Shown here in pieces: positions 30,640 to 42,418 of a stretch of 64,000 nucleotides of DNA (position 1 is the first letter of the stretch; every line of letters begins with the position of its first letter). The DNA lies in NCBI GenBank assembly GCA_029582265.1, contig CM055819.1, forward strand, positions 28,781,064 to 28,845,063, read 5' to 3'. The position numbers were made by a program, and so were the translations under genes. Below the pieces are notes generated by a model. It was not told the DNA's origin. It searched no databases and saw only the letters and a program-made list of their open reading frames with translations. The stretch comes from Zoroaster sp. YZ-2022. Its lineage: Eukaryota > Echinodermata > Asteroidea > Forcipulatida > Zoroasteridae.

Positions 30640-31201
30640 AGCCGTGTTCGCACTGGACTTTTTTGGGGGAAGGTTTTATCGAGACGATGGTAAAATGAAA
30701 AATGGTCAAATGTAACCTCTGTCCGCACTTAGACTTTCGACACGGGAAAATTTTACCGAGACCGTGGTAGAAGTAACCGAGCTGTCAGTATAATGACTCA
30801 TGAGGGCGCTTTGCGTGACCTTTCTACGTTGACCCGATTGACCCAGAAAACTTGCTACACATGCACATATGCATTAAATGCGCCCGCCCGCCTCACCGCG
30901 GTGAAACAATGCAAAGCGCATGCGTGGTGTCCCTGTGTAGCACGACCTTGCGCTCGGGCCGGATGTACGCTTTCCTGAGCCGGTTTTACCGACTCGCACT
31001 GTCTGCACTGGGCTTATCGTCTTGGGAAAAGTTACCTGGTAAGTTTTCCTGGGCAGTAGTTGGCCAGTAGAAGTAACCACTGGACTCAGGAAAAGTAACT
31101 GAGAGGAAAATGTCCCAGGCTGTCCGCACTGGACTTAAAATGGGAAAAGTACCCATCGTCTCAGTAAGTTTTACCAAAAAAAGTCCAGTGCGAACACGGC
31201 T
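30640..31201. mobile_element. 562-bp PIF/Harbinger-like miniature element
   Basis: TIRs AGCCGTGTTCGCACTGGAC with the following T run at both ends, and TTA duplicated at 30637-30639 and 31202-31204. The duplicate at 32531-32550 (CATGGCTTATTTGG) holds a single TTA. Three-base TWA duplications are the PIF/Harbinger signature. Internal CCGCACTGGACTT-like subrepeats; no transposase. Confidence 0.85.
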
Positions 31202-31385
31202 TTATTTGGCTTTCTTTAAAAGTAATTGTGTTTTTATCATACATGTAACCTACATTGTCTTAAAACATTAGTTGGAAGATATTGACAAAAGCTAGCCTTG
31301 ACTCACGGCGCACACTTGCAGTAACCTGGATGACATGCACCCCGCATATGTACCTTCACGTGATGGTCTTTTTTGTTCTTTGTGT

Positions 31386-31830
31386 ATAAAAGTTTATAAT
31401 AGCAATGGCTGTGAGAAAGGAAATATTCTACTTGTGAAATGTATACTTACTTCTTTACAGGAAATGTAAATTTTTGGGGTTGTTTTCGACAAACTTTCTT
31501 ACCCGCTTATCATGTTTATGCTGTGCACTGATAATCACGACATGTTGAGCTATGCAAATGTGCAATGAAGTACATGTACATGTAAGCTGTTGTCAAAGCT
31601 CACAAATTTTATAATTATATGCGCGCCCATACGTGCTATTTTTGCGAAGCATACAATGAGTGACTAATGGGGATGGATGACACGCGCGTTTTGTGTCTTA
31701 AGTGGGGTACTAATATAAGCGAGGTACTTAGATGTATCGTGAGTACATAGGTAGTTAAGCGCCCAGTTTAAGTTAGCAATGTGCTTTTAGATTTAAGTGC
31801 AGTCTTAAGAAACCCTGCTAAGATACAAGA
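31386..31830. repeat. Dispersed repeat, copy 2 (partner 27190-28315)
   Basis: Colinear with copy 1 but lacking the 254-bp TTAA element and about 20 bp around the GCGCGC region. Provides the empty site at 31698-31701. Confidence 0.8.
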
Positions 31831-31839
31831 AAAAAATAT

Positions 31840-32165
31840 ATATGGTTTGAAGAAATTGGAAAAGAAAACCAAATAAAATGTCACTTTTTACCAGTGACAA
31901 CTTTTTCATGAGCGTGGCCAATTCATCTACGGCCTGGGCCGATTTCACAAAGAGCTAAGATTGATCTTAACTGTGTATCAATCTTAATTGCTTAGCAAAG
32001 TGTGATGTCACAATACAAATCACTATGGTAATACTAACAACTCATCTTAAGATGAATCTTAGTGCTTTGTGAAATCGAGCCCAGGGAAAAGAAAACCTAA
32101 TAAAATGTGACTTTTTACCAGTGACAACTTTTCCATGAGCGTGGCCAATTCATCTACGGCCTGAA
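31840..32165. repeat. Tandem duplicate flanking a 147-bp miniature element
   Basis: The block AAAAGAAAACC ... GGCCAATTCATCTACGGCCTG occurs at about 31858-31936 and 32087-32163. Between them (31936-32082) is an inverted-repeat element with TIR GGGCYCGATTTCACAAAG and inner TCTTAAGATT-type motifs, a common deuterostome-style miniature element. No target duplication could be separated from the tandem block. Confidence 0.7.
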
Positions 32166-32204
32166 CATGAAAGAAAATAAACGCAGAAGAATAAATATAT
32201 ATAT

Positions 32205-33056
32205 ATTACACAATATCAGTGTGTTGCACATGGGTAACTTGACCATGCCTGTGACCAAATCGAACCGCACAAATGGTGTAAATTACCTTATTGTATGGAT
32301 TGATTTTGATAAAACTAATTATCCCTTAGGCCAAAAAAAAAAGTCTCTCGTTTCTTGTCTTCACGCACGTCACCTCACACCCGCACGTCAGTATTTTTAA
32401 TTTTCTTTCTTTTTTTTTGCTATTAAACAATGTCAAATTGCAGCCAAAATTGCTGGATCGCTTAGAATTCTGCTGTACTGTACTTTAAATGAACATTAAT
32501 TTTAGACACATTATTTACCCGTCCGCTTTACGTACATGGCTTATTTGGCTTTTCTTTTTAAAATGATTGTGTTTTTATAATACATGTAAAACTTAAAACA
32601 TTAGTTGGAAGATATTGATAAAAGCTAGCCTTGAGTCAAGGCGCACACTCACAGCAACCTGGATGACATGCACCCCGCATACATGTACATGTACATATGT
32701 ATGTACCTTCACGTGATGGGCTTTTTTGTTCACAGTGTATACTCTGTGGGTTGAAGCATGCACCTTGAATAAAGGCTAGATAAAGGCCCGATACATACCT
32801 TATTACTTTGATTGCCAGCATCTGAATAGTTACATGTACATGGAAGTACATACATGTATATCGGCCTATATATCAATATATATGGATCTGTAAAAAAAAG
32901 TTTCATAAAAATGGATTAATACATTATTTGAGCACTGTTTCAGGAAAAGCATTTAACATTCTTGTATTTTGATGTTTTACTTCCATCTTGTATTTTTTTT
33001 GGTCTGAATATTTTTACTGTAAAATGACCACAGTGCAATTCAGCCTTCGGGTTGCC
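32205..33056. repeat. Dispersed repeat copy and non-coding flank
   Basis: 32205-32420 is the partner of 29640-29870 and 32500-32720 is the partner of 30590-30639 plus 31202-31390, so the two regions are one diverged duplication. The rest (32720-33056) shows no structure of note. Confidence 0.7.
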
Positions 33057-33059
33057 TAA

Positions 33060-33238
33060 AGGCCAGTTCATACATGTACTTCACGCGAAAGCGACTGCGA
33101 ATGCGAAGCGAAATTCGCGACGTCGACAATGGTTCACGGCAAATATTTTCGGGGGCGAAGGTTTGCAAAAGTTGAACAAAATTTGATGACGTAAAAATTC
33201 GCTTCGCATTCACTTTCATGTCAAGTATGAACCAGCCC
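33060..33238. mobile_element. 179-bp miniature element with TAA duplication
   Basis: Ends AGGCCAGTTCATAC and, as complement, GGGCTGGTTCATAC; inner arms share GCGAATGCGAAGCGAA with AATGCGAAGCGAA. TAA flanks both sides (33057-33059, 33239-33241), compatible with PIF/Harbinger. Confidence 0.75.
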
Positions 33239-33412
33239 TAAAATGGATAAATAGACCAAGAACAATAAATAATAACATACTGTTGTTGAGGTCCCATGTA
33301 CATATATCTCTTCAAGTTAACTTATTGGCTGAATGAAACTGTGAAGGATCCCAAATTACTCATTACCTTTCTCATTTTGTTCATATTCACATTCAATTTG
33401 ATCCAAATTTGA

Positions 33413-33789
33413 TATGGTTGTGTGGGGGATCTGGGTACCTGGGTACCTGGATACCCGACCGAAACTGTCATTATCCGGTTCTATTTTTCGGTTCCAGTTA
33501 CCCGTAATAGTCACATGCATGTAAATGGAAGCTCCGTTTTTTTTTGTTGTTGTTGTGTTTTTTTTTGGGGAATGGGATGTACCAGTCGTTTTTAATATAG
33601 AGGGCCGGAAATTAATACAGTAAGTTCACATTTCTTATGACTCTAATAAAACAATAGAAAATTGTGATCATATTGGTTATTTTAAACATTCGGGAGTATT
33701 TATGTCTTTTTGCAAAATTGTTTACGGGTAGCCGGATATCCGAAGATTTCCATTTTCGGGTATCGGGTTCCCAATAAAGCACAGCCTTA
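33413..33789. mobile_element. 377-bp hAT-like miniature element, second family member
   Basis: Right end CACAGCCTTA and left TATGGTTGTG; flanks AAATTTGA (33405-33412) and CAATTTGA (33790-33797) agree at 7 of 8 positions. Interior CGGGTAGCCGGATATCCG-type motifs are shared with 28334-28681, in inverted order. A TTG/T-rich tract at 33540-33570 is internal. Confidence 0.7.
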
Positions 33790-34744
33790 CAATTTGATCC
33801 TAAGGTCCCAACAAATGTTCAGATTTGTTTCTGCTGTATTATCTTCAGTTTTCTATGTTTGTAAATCTTACTTAATTATTTCCTAACATCTGTAGAATCA
33901 TTTAATCTGATGAAAATAACCACAGTCATCCTCCATCTGAACAACAACATGTACAGCTCTTTATACAAGGAATAAGGACAAGTACATTCATACTGACAAA
34001 CATGTACGTGTCAAAGGGAAAACTTGTTACATCATTGGTAATTACATGTTCCAGATTATAAAATTACTGAGTTGTTATCCAAAAAGCTACATGTAACTTG
34101 ATGTGAAGTTGGTGAAATAATGCTTTTTCTCACTTTTCTTTTGAATTCCATCCAGACTCTGCAATTGAGCTGAAACTTATTGGCTGCTTGAAGGGGTATG
34201 TACATGTTATGTATCTTGATTCAAAGTAAATATAAATTAAATCCCTGAAACCCCGACCAGCACTCAAAACCCCACGACCACCACTGGCAAAAATTTAGGT
34301 TTTTCCGACCACCACTCATTTTCCAACTTGGCTATTTCGTTTCACAGATTAATATTATCAATAAAAGATGACAAATGTCTTAACAAGTAGAAATTGAAGC
34401 ATTTCTACACTGGATAGCTCAAAATAATGCGCCCAACCCCCGGCCCCCCCCCCCCCCCCCCCAACTCTGTGTTACGGGTTTCCAGTCCTGAGACTTTCTC
34501 CCCGGAACTAAAACATTTCAGGGCAGATGTACATGTACTGTACTTACCTTTATTAAAGTTATTTTGAAGCATTTTGCTCATGGTGTTACCCATGATGGAA
34601 CTGTTAAACAAAAGAAAAGTATTTTCATATATACAAATTCAGAATTGTATGATGTGAAACGACACAATATGATACACTAGGAAAGACCACAAAACAATAG
34701 TAAATAATGCGACGATGATGGTAAATAGATCATTAACTCTATAA
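33790..34744. other. Non-coding stretch with a C tract
   Basis: AT-rich; an uninterrupted C run of more than 15 lies at about 34444-34462. No gene-like frame. Confidence 0.5.
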
Positions 34745-35040
34745 ACCTTCCCAAATCTTTCAGGATTTGAGGTTACATGCTCTTTGCTAAAGTGAAGGAT
34801 TTGGGAGGATTGAGGTTATGAGGCATACTTGCCTTTCCATGGTACATGTACATCCATGTTTGTTGTAGTGATTGCAAGGTCAGTGCTTGGGTCAGTGGAC
34901 ACTGTTTATTGCTCCATGCATGCAGGGAGGGTCCCTGGTCATGTACATGTATCACAGATTAGAAACACATGTGTGCATACATGTCATGTGCTTGCTTTAT
35001 ACTACTGAAGGATTTTGGAGGATTCAGGTTATGTGTAACA
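34745..35040. repeat. Dispersed repeat, copy 2 (partners 7195-7415 and 9440-9510)
   Basis: Matches 7195-7415 and then, without a break, the segment that precedes the 44-bp array at 9440-9510 (GCATACATGTCATGTGCTTG to GGATTCAGGTTATGTGTAA). So the two left-hand pieces belong to one repeat, and the 9.5 kb array grew at its right end, where this copy has only a single partial monomer. Confidence 0.8.
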
Positions 35041-35309
35041 GGGAACGATTTTGTTCAAACATTTTGCATAGCAAAACTGCGATGGAAAAATTGAATTTGA
35101 ATAGCAAAATAATTTTTTGTATAGCAAATCTGTGAATTTTGTGTAGCAAATTTAAAAATGCTTAAAATTACAGTATGTACATGTAGTGTACATTTTAAGG
35201 CGTTACTGTCATTTGGTTCATAATATGACTGTCCAAGTTTTACCAGAAATAATAATTTTTTGTGTCCGGAAATTGAGCCACAGGCAGCGCGGCGGCGTCA
35301 GACCTGTTA

Positions 35310-36005
35310 AACTGGGGGGGGGGGGGGGGCGGCAAGAGGGGGAAGCTTAAATTTAAGGGGGACAATGTAAGGGGGGGGCAAAAAATATTGGGGGGGGGGG
35401 CAAATTGGGGGAACAAATTGGGGGGGGGCAAAGAAAGTAAGTGGGGGCATTGCCCCGTAGCACTTCACCGCTGGCCACAGGTGGTAAAAAAAACTCATGT
35501 GTAACTATTTTCGCCAAATTGCAGTCATTCATGAAAGTTAGTCCTCCGTCCATTTTCTTTTTTGTTTACATTTATATCGATCGCTAAAACAGAGGCAATA
35601 TCACAAAAGTAAATTACCGACTGCGACATGTTCGGGTGAATTTCGCCGAGTGTAACGTTACTTTAAGTGTAACGTTAAGAGGGGGAAAGCTTAAATTTAA
35701 GGGGGACAATGTAAGGGGGGGGGCGGCAAATTGGGGGGGGGGGGGCAAATTGGGGGAACAAATTGGGGGGGGCAAAGAAAGTAAGTGGGGGCATTTGCCC
35801 CCCCGTAGCGCTGCCGCTGGCCACAGGTGGTAAAAAAAACTCATGTGTAACTATTTTCGCCAAATTGCAGTCATTCATGAAAGTTAGTCCTCCGTCCATT
35901 TTCTTTTTTGTTTACATTTATATCGATCGCTAAAACAGAGGCAATATCACAAAAACAAATTACCGACTGCGACATGTTCGGGTGAATTTCGCCGAGTGTA
36001 ACGTT
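35310..36005. repeat. Tandem duplication, about 345-bp period, G-rich
   Basis: GGCCACAGGTGGTAAAAAAA at 35473 and 35818 gives a 345-bp period. Each unit starts with G-rich strings (AAATTGGGGG, TAAGGGGGG) and ends GCCGAGTGTAACGTTAC. Minus-strand frames here read as proline-rich peptides only because of C tracts. Confidence 0.85.
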
Positions 36006-36879
36006 ACTTTGTGGTATGATCAAGCTTGATTTTGATTATTAAAAATTCGTCAGGAAAATGAGTGGTTGAAAGCGCGATCATATTGTGTGCCGAAATGATT
36101 CTAAATCTCACCACTACATACATGTATATATATATATAAATGAATGCTCATTTTGTTAATTTTCAAAAACTTATAAAACGAAGTTAGTAATGTTTCTAGA
36201 GTTCCTTTGTTGAATACGGCCATAGTGATCGTATGAAAGTGACATGTGAACTGAACATGGTACTATTGTGTATAGGGGGTGGCTCAATTGCTCAATGTTC
36301 CAACCCCCAAACTCAGGAGAAGAAAAACTAAACGTGCGGAGCTAAAAAAAAACTGGGCGGTTGTTGTGTGTTTTCCATTTTGGGTATTTCGCCCGTAGTT
36401 AATTCATCAGCAGAAAAATATTGCATGCACATAGAAGTTTAGGCATTGCGGATAAAACCTTTACAGATTGCTGGGAAATAAAGTTGCATGTACGGATGCA
36501 CATAGGTAAAACAACTGCACGTGTTTACTGTTGCATCAACACCGTCGCGTTAGCGTGAAGTCATCGTTGACCATCTACGTCCGCGACGTACCCCCGGCGG
36601 TCTGGACACACAGAAACAAACCCAGTCTGGACGGAACCCTTGATATTTTTTGGTCGGAAATATACATGTAAACGTTATTTCGGGAAAGGTTTGTGAATAT
36701 GATTTCAAAAATGTTAATAAATCTGTCGAAATTTGTATTGCAAAATCTGCAATGCATTGTTCGAAATTCCATCACAGATTGTCCAAATTACGTCGCATTT
36801 TGCGATGCGATACAGGGGAAATCGTTCACTGGTGTTACAAGCAAATGGGACTAGGGAGTTATGGTTGATGGAGATGGGA
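36006..36879. other. Non-coding stretch with a single diverged 44-bp monomer
   Basis: At 36836-36866 the sequence ACAAGCAAATGGGACTAGGG with AGTTATGG is one reversed monomer of the satellite family. A TA-rich run lies at 36123-36140. No gene supported. Confidence 0.5.
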
Positions 36880-37090
36880 TGGATACCTGTTAAGAAGACA
36901 AGGAGACTACTTCCAACAAATCGCAACCACTGTATGGCAAGGGAAAGGGTGTGATGATGAGATCATCCCCGGGGCAAGGTAGAGAGATGAGTTAAAGGGC
37001 TTTAGTGAAGACAACCTAGATGGACTGTAGCTCGAAAGAGACTACCAAACCATTGAGAGAGATTTGGGAGAGGCTGTTGCCCAGGAATGG
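36880..37090 (+). pseudogene. RTE-like LINE 3' coding remnant
   Basis: One frame reads RRQGDYFQQIATTVWQGKG, GAR followed by a stop then RDELKGF, and RDLGEAVAQEWASDH. The order basic-rich, GxRxxRWRDEL, AxDRxxW, LGEAxxQxW is the end of many RTE-class RT proteins. Two in-frame stops (TAG) replace what would be tryptophan-type positions, so the fragment is dead. Only about 70 codons remain. Confidence 0.5.
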
Positions 37091-37125
37091 GCCAGTGATC
37101 ATAAATGCACCACAGTTAAGTGTCA

Positions 37126-38522
37126 GAAACGTCATAGTTTCGTAATTACTCTATTAATATACCCAGCGAATCACTTAGCTTAGCTGTTTTCCATTTTCAC
37201 AAAGTGATGAATCACCATTCTTCACTTTATACATTGGAATACATAGCGATTGGCAAAATGCCAAAATGGGTATTGTTGATTTTGCATTTTCACAAAGTGA
37301 CAAATCGTGTGACCTACATGTATATAATACGTTAAGCATTTTCATGAAGTGATGAATCATTTAATATGTTTAATACAGAGTGTGCCAAAAAATGTGCAAC
37401 ATTCAGAAAACAAACAATTAAAACGGTTTAATGTGTTCTTTTCTTCAATGAAATTATATTTTACAATAAATCCTGACTTTCTCAATCCACCCCTTTTTAC
37501 CCCATCCCATTTGGGTCCCTAGATCCAGAAATACAATCAATTAAGTGAAAGGGTGTAAATTTGACTTGGGCCACTCTCACCTGGACATGCTGAATCTGGG
37601 TTATGTATTTATGAACTTGAAGAAGACATTTTAATTTGATGCCAGAAACATAAGTGATACTTTTACCTTGAATTTAATTATTTATAACATAAAGAAGACA
37701 TAATGTATTTATTGATGTGCGCTTTACTTGTAAATATCTACAAAGATTGTTATTTTATATATCTGTGTAAATAACACAAAAGTGTGCAATATCTTTAATT
37801 TACCTGAAATGGACTTATCAATTATTTTCTCACCAAAGTATTATTTCAGCAAAAAATGCAGCTCACCATGTGAATATCATTGAGATAAGGAATCATTAGA
37901 TCATATTGTTATGTTATACATGTATTGAAAAGAAAAGAAAATATTGATTGACATTGATCATGTCTGCATTCATTTACTTCCACAGCCATGACAGCATTCA
38001 CACCCCTGATAAGGTTCCCAACACACAGAGAGGCCCAACGAGAATTTGACATGCTTCCACAATTTTGCTCTAGTTTCCGTTAAAAAGACATAGGAATTGA
38101 CTGGGGAAAAAGTTAAATGTAGCTAAGAAACTGTTCTGCCTAGGACATTACACCAGGTTTCCATCAAAGTGTTTTTTGCCTTTCCAAAAAAATTATAATT
38201 TGTCAGTGTTGCACTATTTTTGGCACATTCTGTACAGCGCACTGCATGTGCGGTCTTGTTTTTGTGTTTTCACAAAGTGACAAATATGTTTGGAAAGTAA
38301 TTACCCATTAATTACAATGATAAAGATAGCGATATTTCTTTGTAATTAAAGTTATTAGCTTTTAGTCGGAAGCAAAATCTAAAATAATTCATGCTGAAAA
38401 GTCTTTGACATTGCGATTTCAAAAACAGTTCAACTTCAAAGGCGATTATCTCAAAACATGGATTTGCAGCTGTGTGGACCGCTTTGTGAAAACGGTGACG
38501 ATATGTTCATGTTCAAGTGTTT
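37126..38522. repeat. Dispersed repeat, copy 2 (partner 713-1133)
   Basis: Left part 37126-37375 and right part 38233-38522 together match copy 1, separated by an 857-bp element. Contains further TTCAC-AAGTGA palindromes at about 37199, 37290, 37340 and 38268. Confidence 0.75.
37376..38232. mobile_element. 857-bp Tc1/mariner-like non-autonomous element
   Basis: TA at 37374-37375 and 38233-38234 flank TIRs that open CAGAGTGTGCCAAAAA and CAGAATGTGCCAAAAA, with 22 of 25 terminal bases matching through GTGCAAC. TA duplication plus CAG-GTG ends fit Tc1/mariner. The interior is AT-rich with no transposase frame or DDE motif. Confidence 0.85.
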
Positions 38523-39029
38523 GTTGTACATACCGGTACTTTTCCCTCCAAAACCAACACTGGATTGCAAAGCTATGCCCTGATTGGTCAAAAGCTATGA
38601 ATAATAAGTACTCTACCTGCACCTGATTGGTTAAAACTCTTGGCTATGATTGGACCAATTCATGAATAATTAAGGCTTGGATCCTCCACAGGATCCCAAC
38701 TTCTGAAGAAAAGTTGAGTTTGCATGTGTTACAGTGGCACAGTGTTCTCATAGAACATTTACATATCACTTATACAGGGGAGTGTACATTTTAAAACAAA
38801 GCCATTTAAACTATAACAAGAAGTAAACCTGTGTTTCCCTGAGCATAAATGATTCCCTCAAAATACATTCATTATGACAAAATCTCATGTAAATACATGT
38901 AACCACAGTGCACTACAGAAAAACTACAGTGCACTATAAACATTTCCAGTTAACCTACAGTCATAATATTGTTCACCTATGTTCTTCATAAACAAGGATC
39001 CCAACGTATTGTTTCTGAATTACATATTT
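38523..39029. other. Repeat-derived non-coding stretch
   Basis: 38890-39029 matches 1134-1232 (CAGTGCACTA, CATTTCCAGTTAACCTACAG, AAGGATCCCAACGTA). The remainder contains tandem AAGCTATGAATAAT-type drift only. Ends at the target ATTT (39026-39029). Confidence 0.6.
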
Positions 39030-42000
39030 GGCTCATTTCATCAGGTTTGGATATACAAGGTGTGACATCAAGGTGAAATTTTCAAAAGTGCTTAATTGTA
39101 ACTTTTTTACAGTTTTTATTATGGAAATATATTATATTTTCATAATTTAAAAGTTTTTCCCCATTGAATTCAAAACTAAAATGATCCATTACTGTCAACA
39201 TGAAGGAAACAAATCACAGTACGGATGTAACATGGACACCAAAACATATTTCAATGCAGCAGATGTTAGTCATAGCTTTTGAATCCCTCATCTCTTTTCA
39301 CTTCAAAGCAGTCTGGTTTCATGCATTTTTAATGTCTGTCTTACATCGAAGCAATAAAAAGACTCTACAAAATGATCTTTATTTGTTTTTTGGCACCAAG
39401 AGGCTTTATTCTGGAATATTTTCTTTATTAAATAATTTTTCAATAAAATCTATTTAAAAGTGACTTGGAAAGGACAATGAGGTTTATTGCTGTGGTATTA
39501 GGGTTTCTGGTGAATTACATTGACCTTCAATTGAGTTTATTCTGTCCTAAACTGAGCTATGCGGATGTAACACTGACAACATTGGACACTGTCCACGTTA
39601 CATACTTCATGAACAACGATAATACTCCAGTAGACAACACATTACTCTTCATAATGAGCAACAGTTACAGTTCTTCAGAGTTTATACAGACCCATAAGTC
39701 ACTTCTCTATGCAGAAATTGACCTTTAAAGACATCTATAGAATATTTAAGAGTACACAAAACCTGAACTTCACCTTGAATTTTTTTCAAGAACCTACTGC
39801 AGACAAGGATCTGTGTGTGATTCATGTGTCATTTTTTTTTTTAACTAATCATTTTAAAATTGTTTTAAATTTTGGGTCATTACTAATTGTATCCACCCCT
39901 TAAAGCCACACACTATTGGTAAAGTGTCTGTAAATGTTTCCATAACTTGTAAGAATATTCGTAATAAAACCAACCTGTGAAAGTTTCAGATCATTTTGTC
40001 TGTAAGACTGTTTTTGGGGTGGGGAGTCTGAGACTCATTTCTGTAATAAATAAAAAGTTATGGACCTGATCAATTTCTCACGGACAGAAAGTTTCAAAAA
40101 TTGCCTTCCCTAATTATAATAGTTTATTTAGTGCTTAATTTCAAGTCTATCTGCACATTACATGTCAACTATAATTTGTTTGTGCCATGGACAAATGGGA
40201 TGATAGGATATTCATGCCTTATTTTGACCCTGCTTTAAAAATGGTCTGATCTAGAAAATTTGAGGTATTATTTTGTGAAAAAGATGTTTTGACATCCCTT
40301 GGTAATACTTTTTTAATGCATCCTCATACAAATAGTAAGTTTTGGCCAGAATATTTAATGTTGGTGGATTGATTGGAACACCAGACAGGCAAACTAAAAG
40401 AACTAGGAAAACAACTGTTAAATTGGTTTTTTTTTTAATTCAAGCTTTCAATAATCCAATGTTTGCTTTGGGAGAGAAACTTTTTCACTCATTACACTCA
40501 AAAATACAATTTTACCCGTTGATGTAAGAGTATTATTGAATATAAATAGTGAAAAAGCGGAGGCTGGATACTGCTTTCCCTTGTGTGTCATCAAGCAACA
40601 ATGGTTGGCCTTTCAACCGACGATGTGTACACACATGACCGTAAACACCATTGTTGCCCAGTTTACGGACACGTGTGACATGTCATTTCGGCGAAGACTA
40701 CACAACGATTTTGCCTTGGTTTCTCCTAGAATCAGTGAGAATTCCCCCGAAAGTAAACGTAGTTTATTTCTATTATCAGGGCATATTATTTTGTAATATT
40801 TGCATGAGGCAATGCCGACTCATTTTCGACAATGATTTCGGTTCGCAATGCTTCGCGCGATGGCCACGTGCACGCTCCAACACTTACGCAAACATTGTCA
40901 CCGTTGCGTATGCTGCATGCTGCGCGCGCTGCTGGCGATGCATTTTGAATAGCATTGCGCAATGAATACACTGTTTGCGCGCGCAAAGCGCAAGTGGAAC
41001 GCAGCGCAAGCCGGTGCGTGGGCAGTCGATGTTTCTTCGCTGCCATCGATGTAACATGAGACTCCGGCTCAATTTAGTTTTATTCGATGTGAAAAAGAGT
41101 TTTCGACAGCTTTGTTTAGTGTCCACAAAATAAGTACTCCTTTTAAATGTTAAAAAAAATGTTTACCCCTCCCCAAAAGCTTTAAACAGTTGAAACTTGG
41201 CATAATATTTTACAACCAATGGTATTTGCTGTTTTCGACGTAATTTTGATGTTGGTTAATTTATCAATGTATCAAAAGACGCCAGGGTTTCTTTCAGACG
41301 GCTTTTCCCGCCAAATTAAACCTCGGAAGAACACTTAAATGAGTTGAAATCAAGACGGTCGTGGAGACATCAATTATGCAACATACTACTTTTAATGTAC
41401 GCGCGGTGGAATATATTTTTTTTCTACGAATTGTGCTTCGATGTAACGAAATACGGATGGACCCCAAATTTCGGTGGCGGTATTTCAACTTACTTTTTGA
41501 GAAAACGGTACATTTGAACTTCTAGCTGACACTTTTATTCATTAAAGAGGTGTTTGGACATGAATATTATGATGCAAAGTTATAGTTTTGGGCAATGGCA
41601 AAAATCTTTTACACCATTCTATCGATGTAACACAGATTTACCAAAAAGACACCATGCGTTACGTCAATGAAAGAAAATTTGAGCGCCGTTGCTGAAATAA
41701 TTTATGCAAATATTCCAGTATGCCTACCTTTATGTGAGAATTTAAACATCATATAACAGTACACATATATTAACAGAAAAATTTTACTTTGAATTTAAAA
41801 AAAATTATTCTTCATCATAATATGCATATATTTTATGTCACAATTTTCATCACTTTTATTTCCATGGACACCACAACATTCTTGGATAGAAATAATAAAT
41901 TTAAACCCGAAATTATTATAAAAACAATTCTGATTCATACTCTAGTATATAATTAATCAGAATAAACCATAATTTTCCTCTAAACATAGCCCAATCCTTA

Positions 42001-42067
42001 AACAATTGTCTCTTAAAAAGTTGAGTTCAGCATATTTTGAGTGTATCCCAACCTGGTGAAATGAGCC
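39030..42067. mobile_element. 3.04-kb TIR element, ATTT target duplication
   Basis: Ends GGCTCATTTCATCAGG and, as complement of the right end, GGCTCATTTCACCAGG, similar over about 27 bp. ATTT at 39026-39029 and 42068-42071; copy 1 of the surrounding repeat has a single ATTT at 1229-1232. The interior has recurrent CGATGTAAC motifs (about 41042, 41436, 41624) and a plus frame at 39465-39728 with a hydrophobic N-terminus, but nothing recognisable as transposase. Superfamily undetermined. Confidence 0.75.
39465..39728 (+). CDS. Unrecognised short frame inside 3.04-kb element
   Basis: 87 codons from MERTMRFIAVVLGFLV, whose first 30 residues are hydrophobic like a signal or membrane segment, followed by DVTLTTLDTVHVTYFMNN. 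No family recognised; no flanking frames support a larger gene. Low confidence that it is translated. Confidence 0.15.
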   Translation: MERTMRFIAVVLGFLVNYIDLQLSLFCPKLSYADVTLTTLDTVHVTYFMNNDNTPVDNTLLFIMSNSYSSSEFIQTHKSLLYAEIDL

Positions 42068-42418
42068 ATTTACATGTACATAATTAACTGTCTCACCTTT
42101 TTTTTATGAAATGTTTTATGATGTCATAGCTAATATCGGCAGCTTGTTTCATCAGGTCTTCATTGACTTGTTTCATTGTGTTTCTGGAATGTTCCAGTGA
42201 TATTGGGTCACATACATGTTATATGTAAGGCATGAACGGATTTGATTGGTTGTTGCCTTTGTATGTCACTTTGTATTTCTCATCGATAATGTAAATTTTC
42301 TCTATTGTCATGTTAACAGCTGTGTAAGCTGGAATTGCATTGTATTTCCTTCATCCCCTACCAGGTACATACAATGTATGTTGAATGGAAAGATTAGCAA
42401 GTTAATGGATTAACCCTT

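Noticed and set aside
35240..35899. Proline-rich open frames on the minus strand
   Set aside because: Translations of C/G homopolymer tracts in a tandemly duplicated non-coding segment.
40651..41126. Overlapping frames in the CG-rich part of the 3-kb element
   Set aside because: Several frames on both strands are open together because of GC-rich composition; none has a domain signature.
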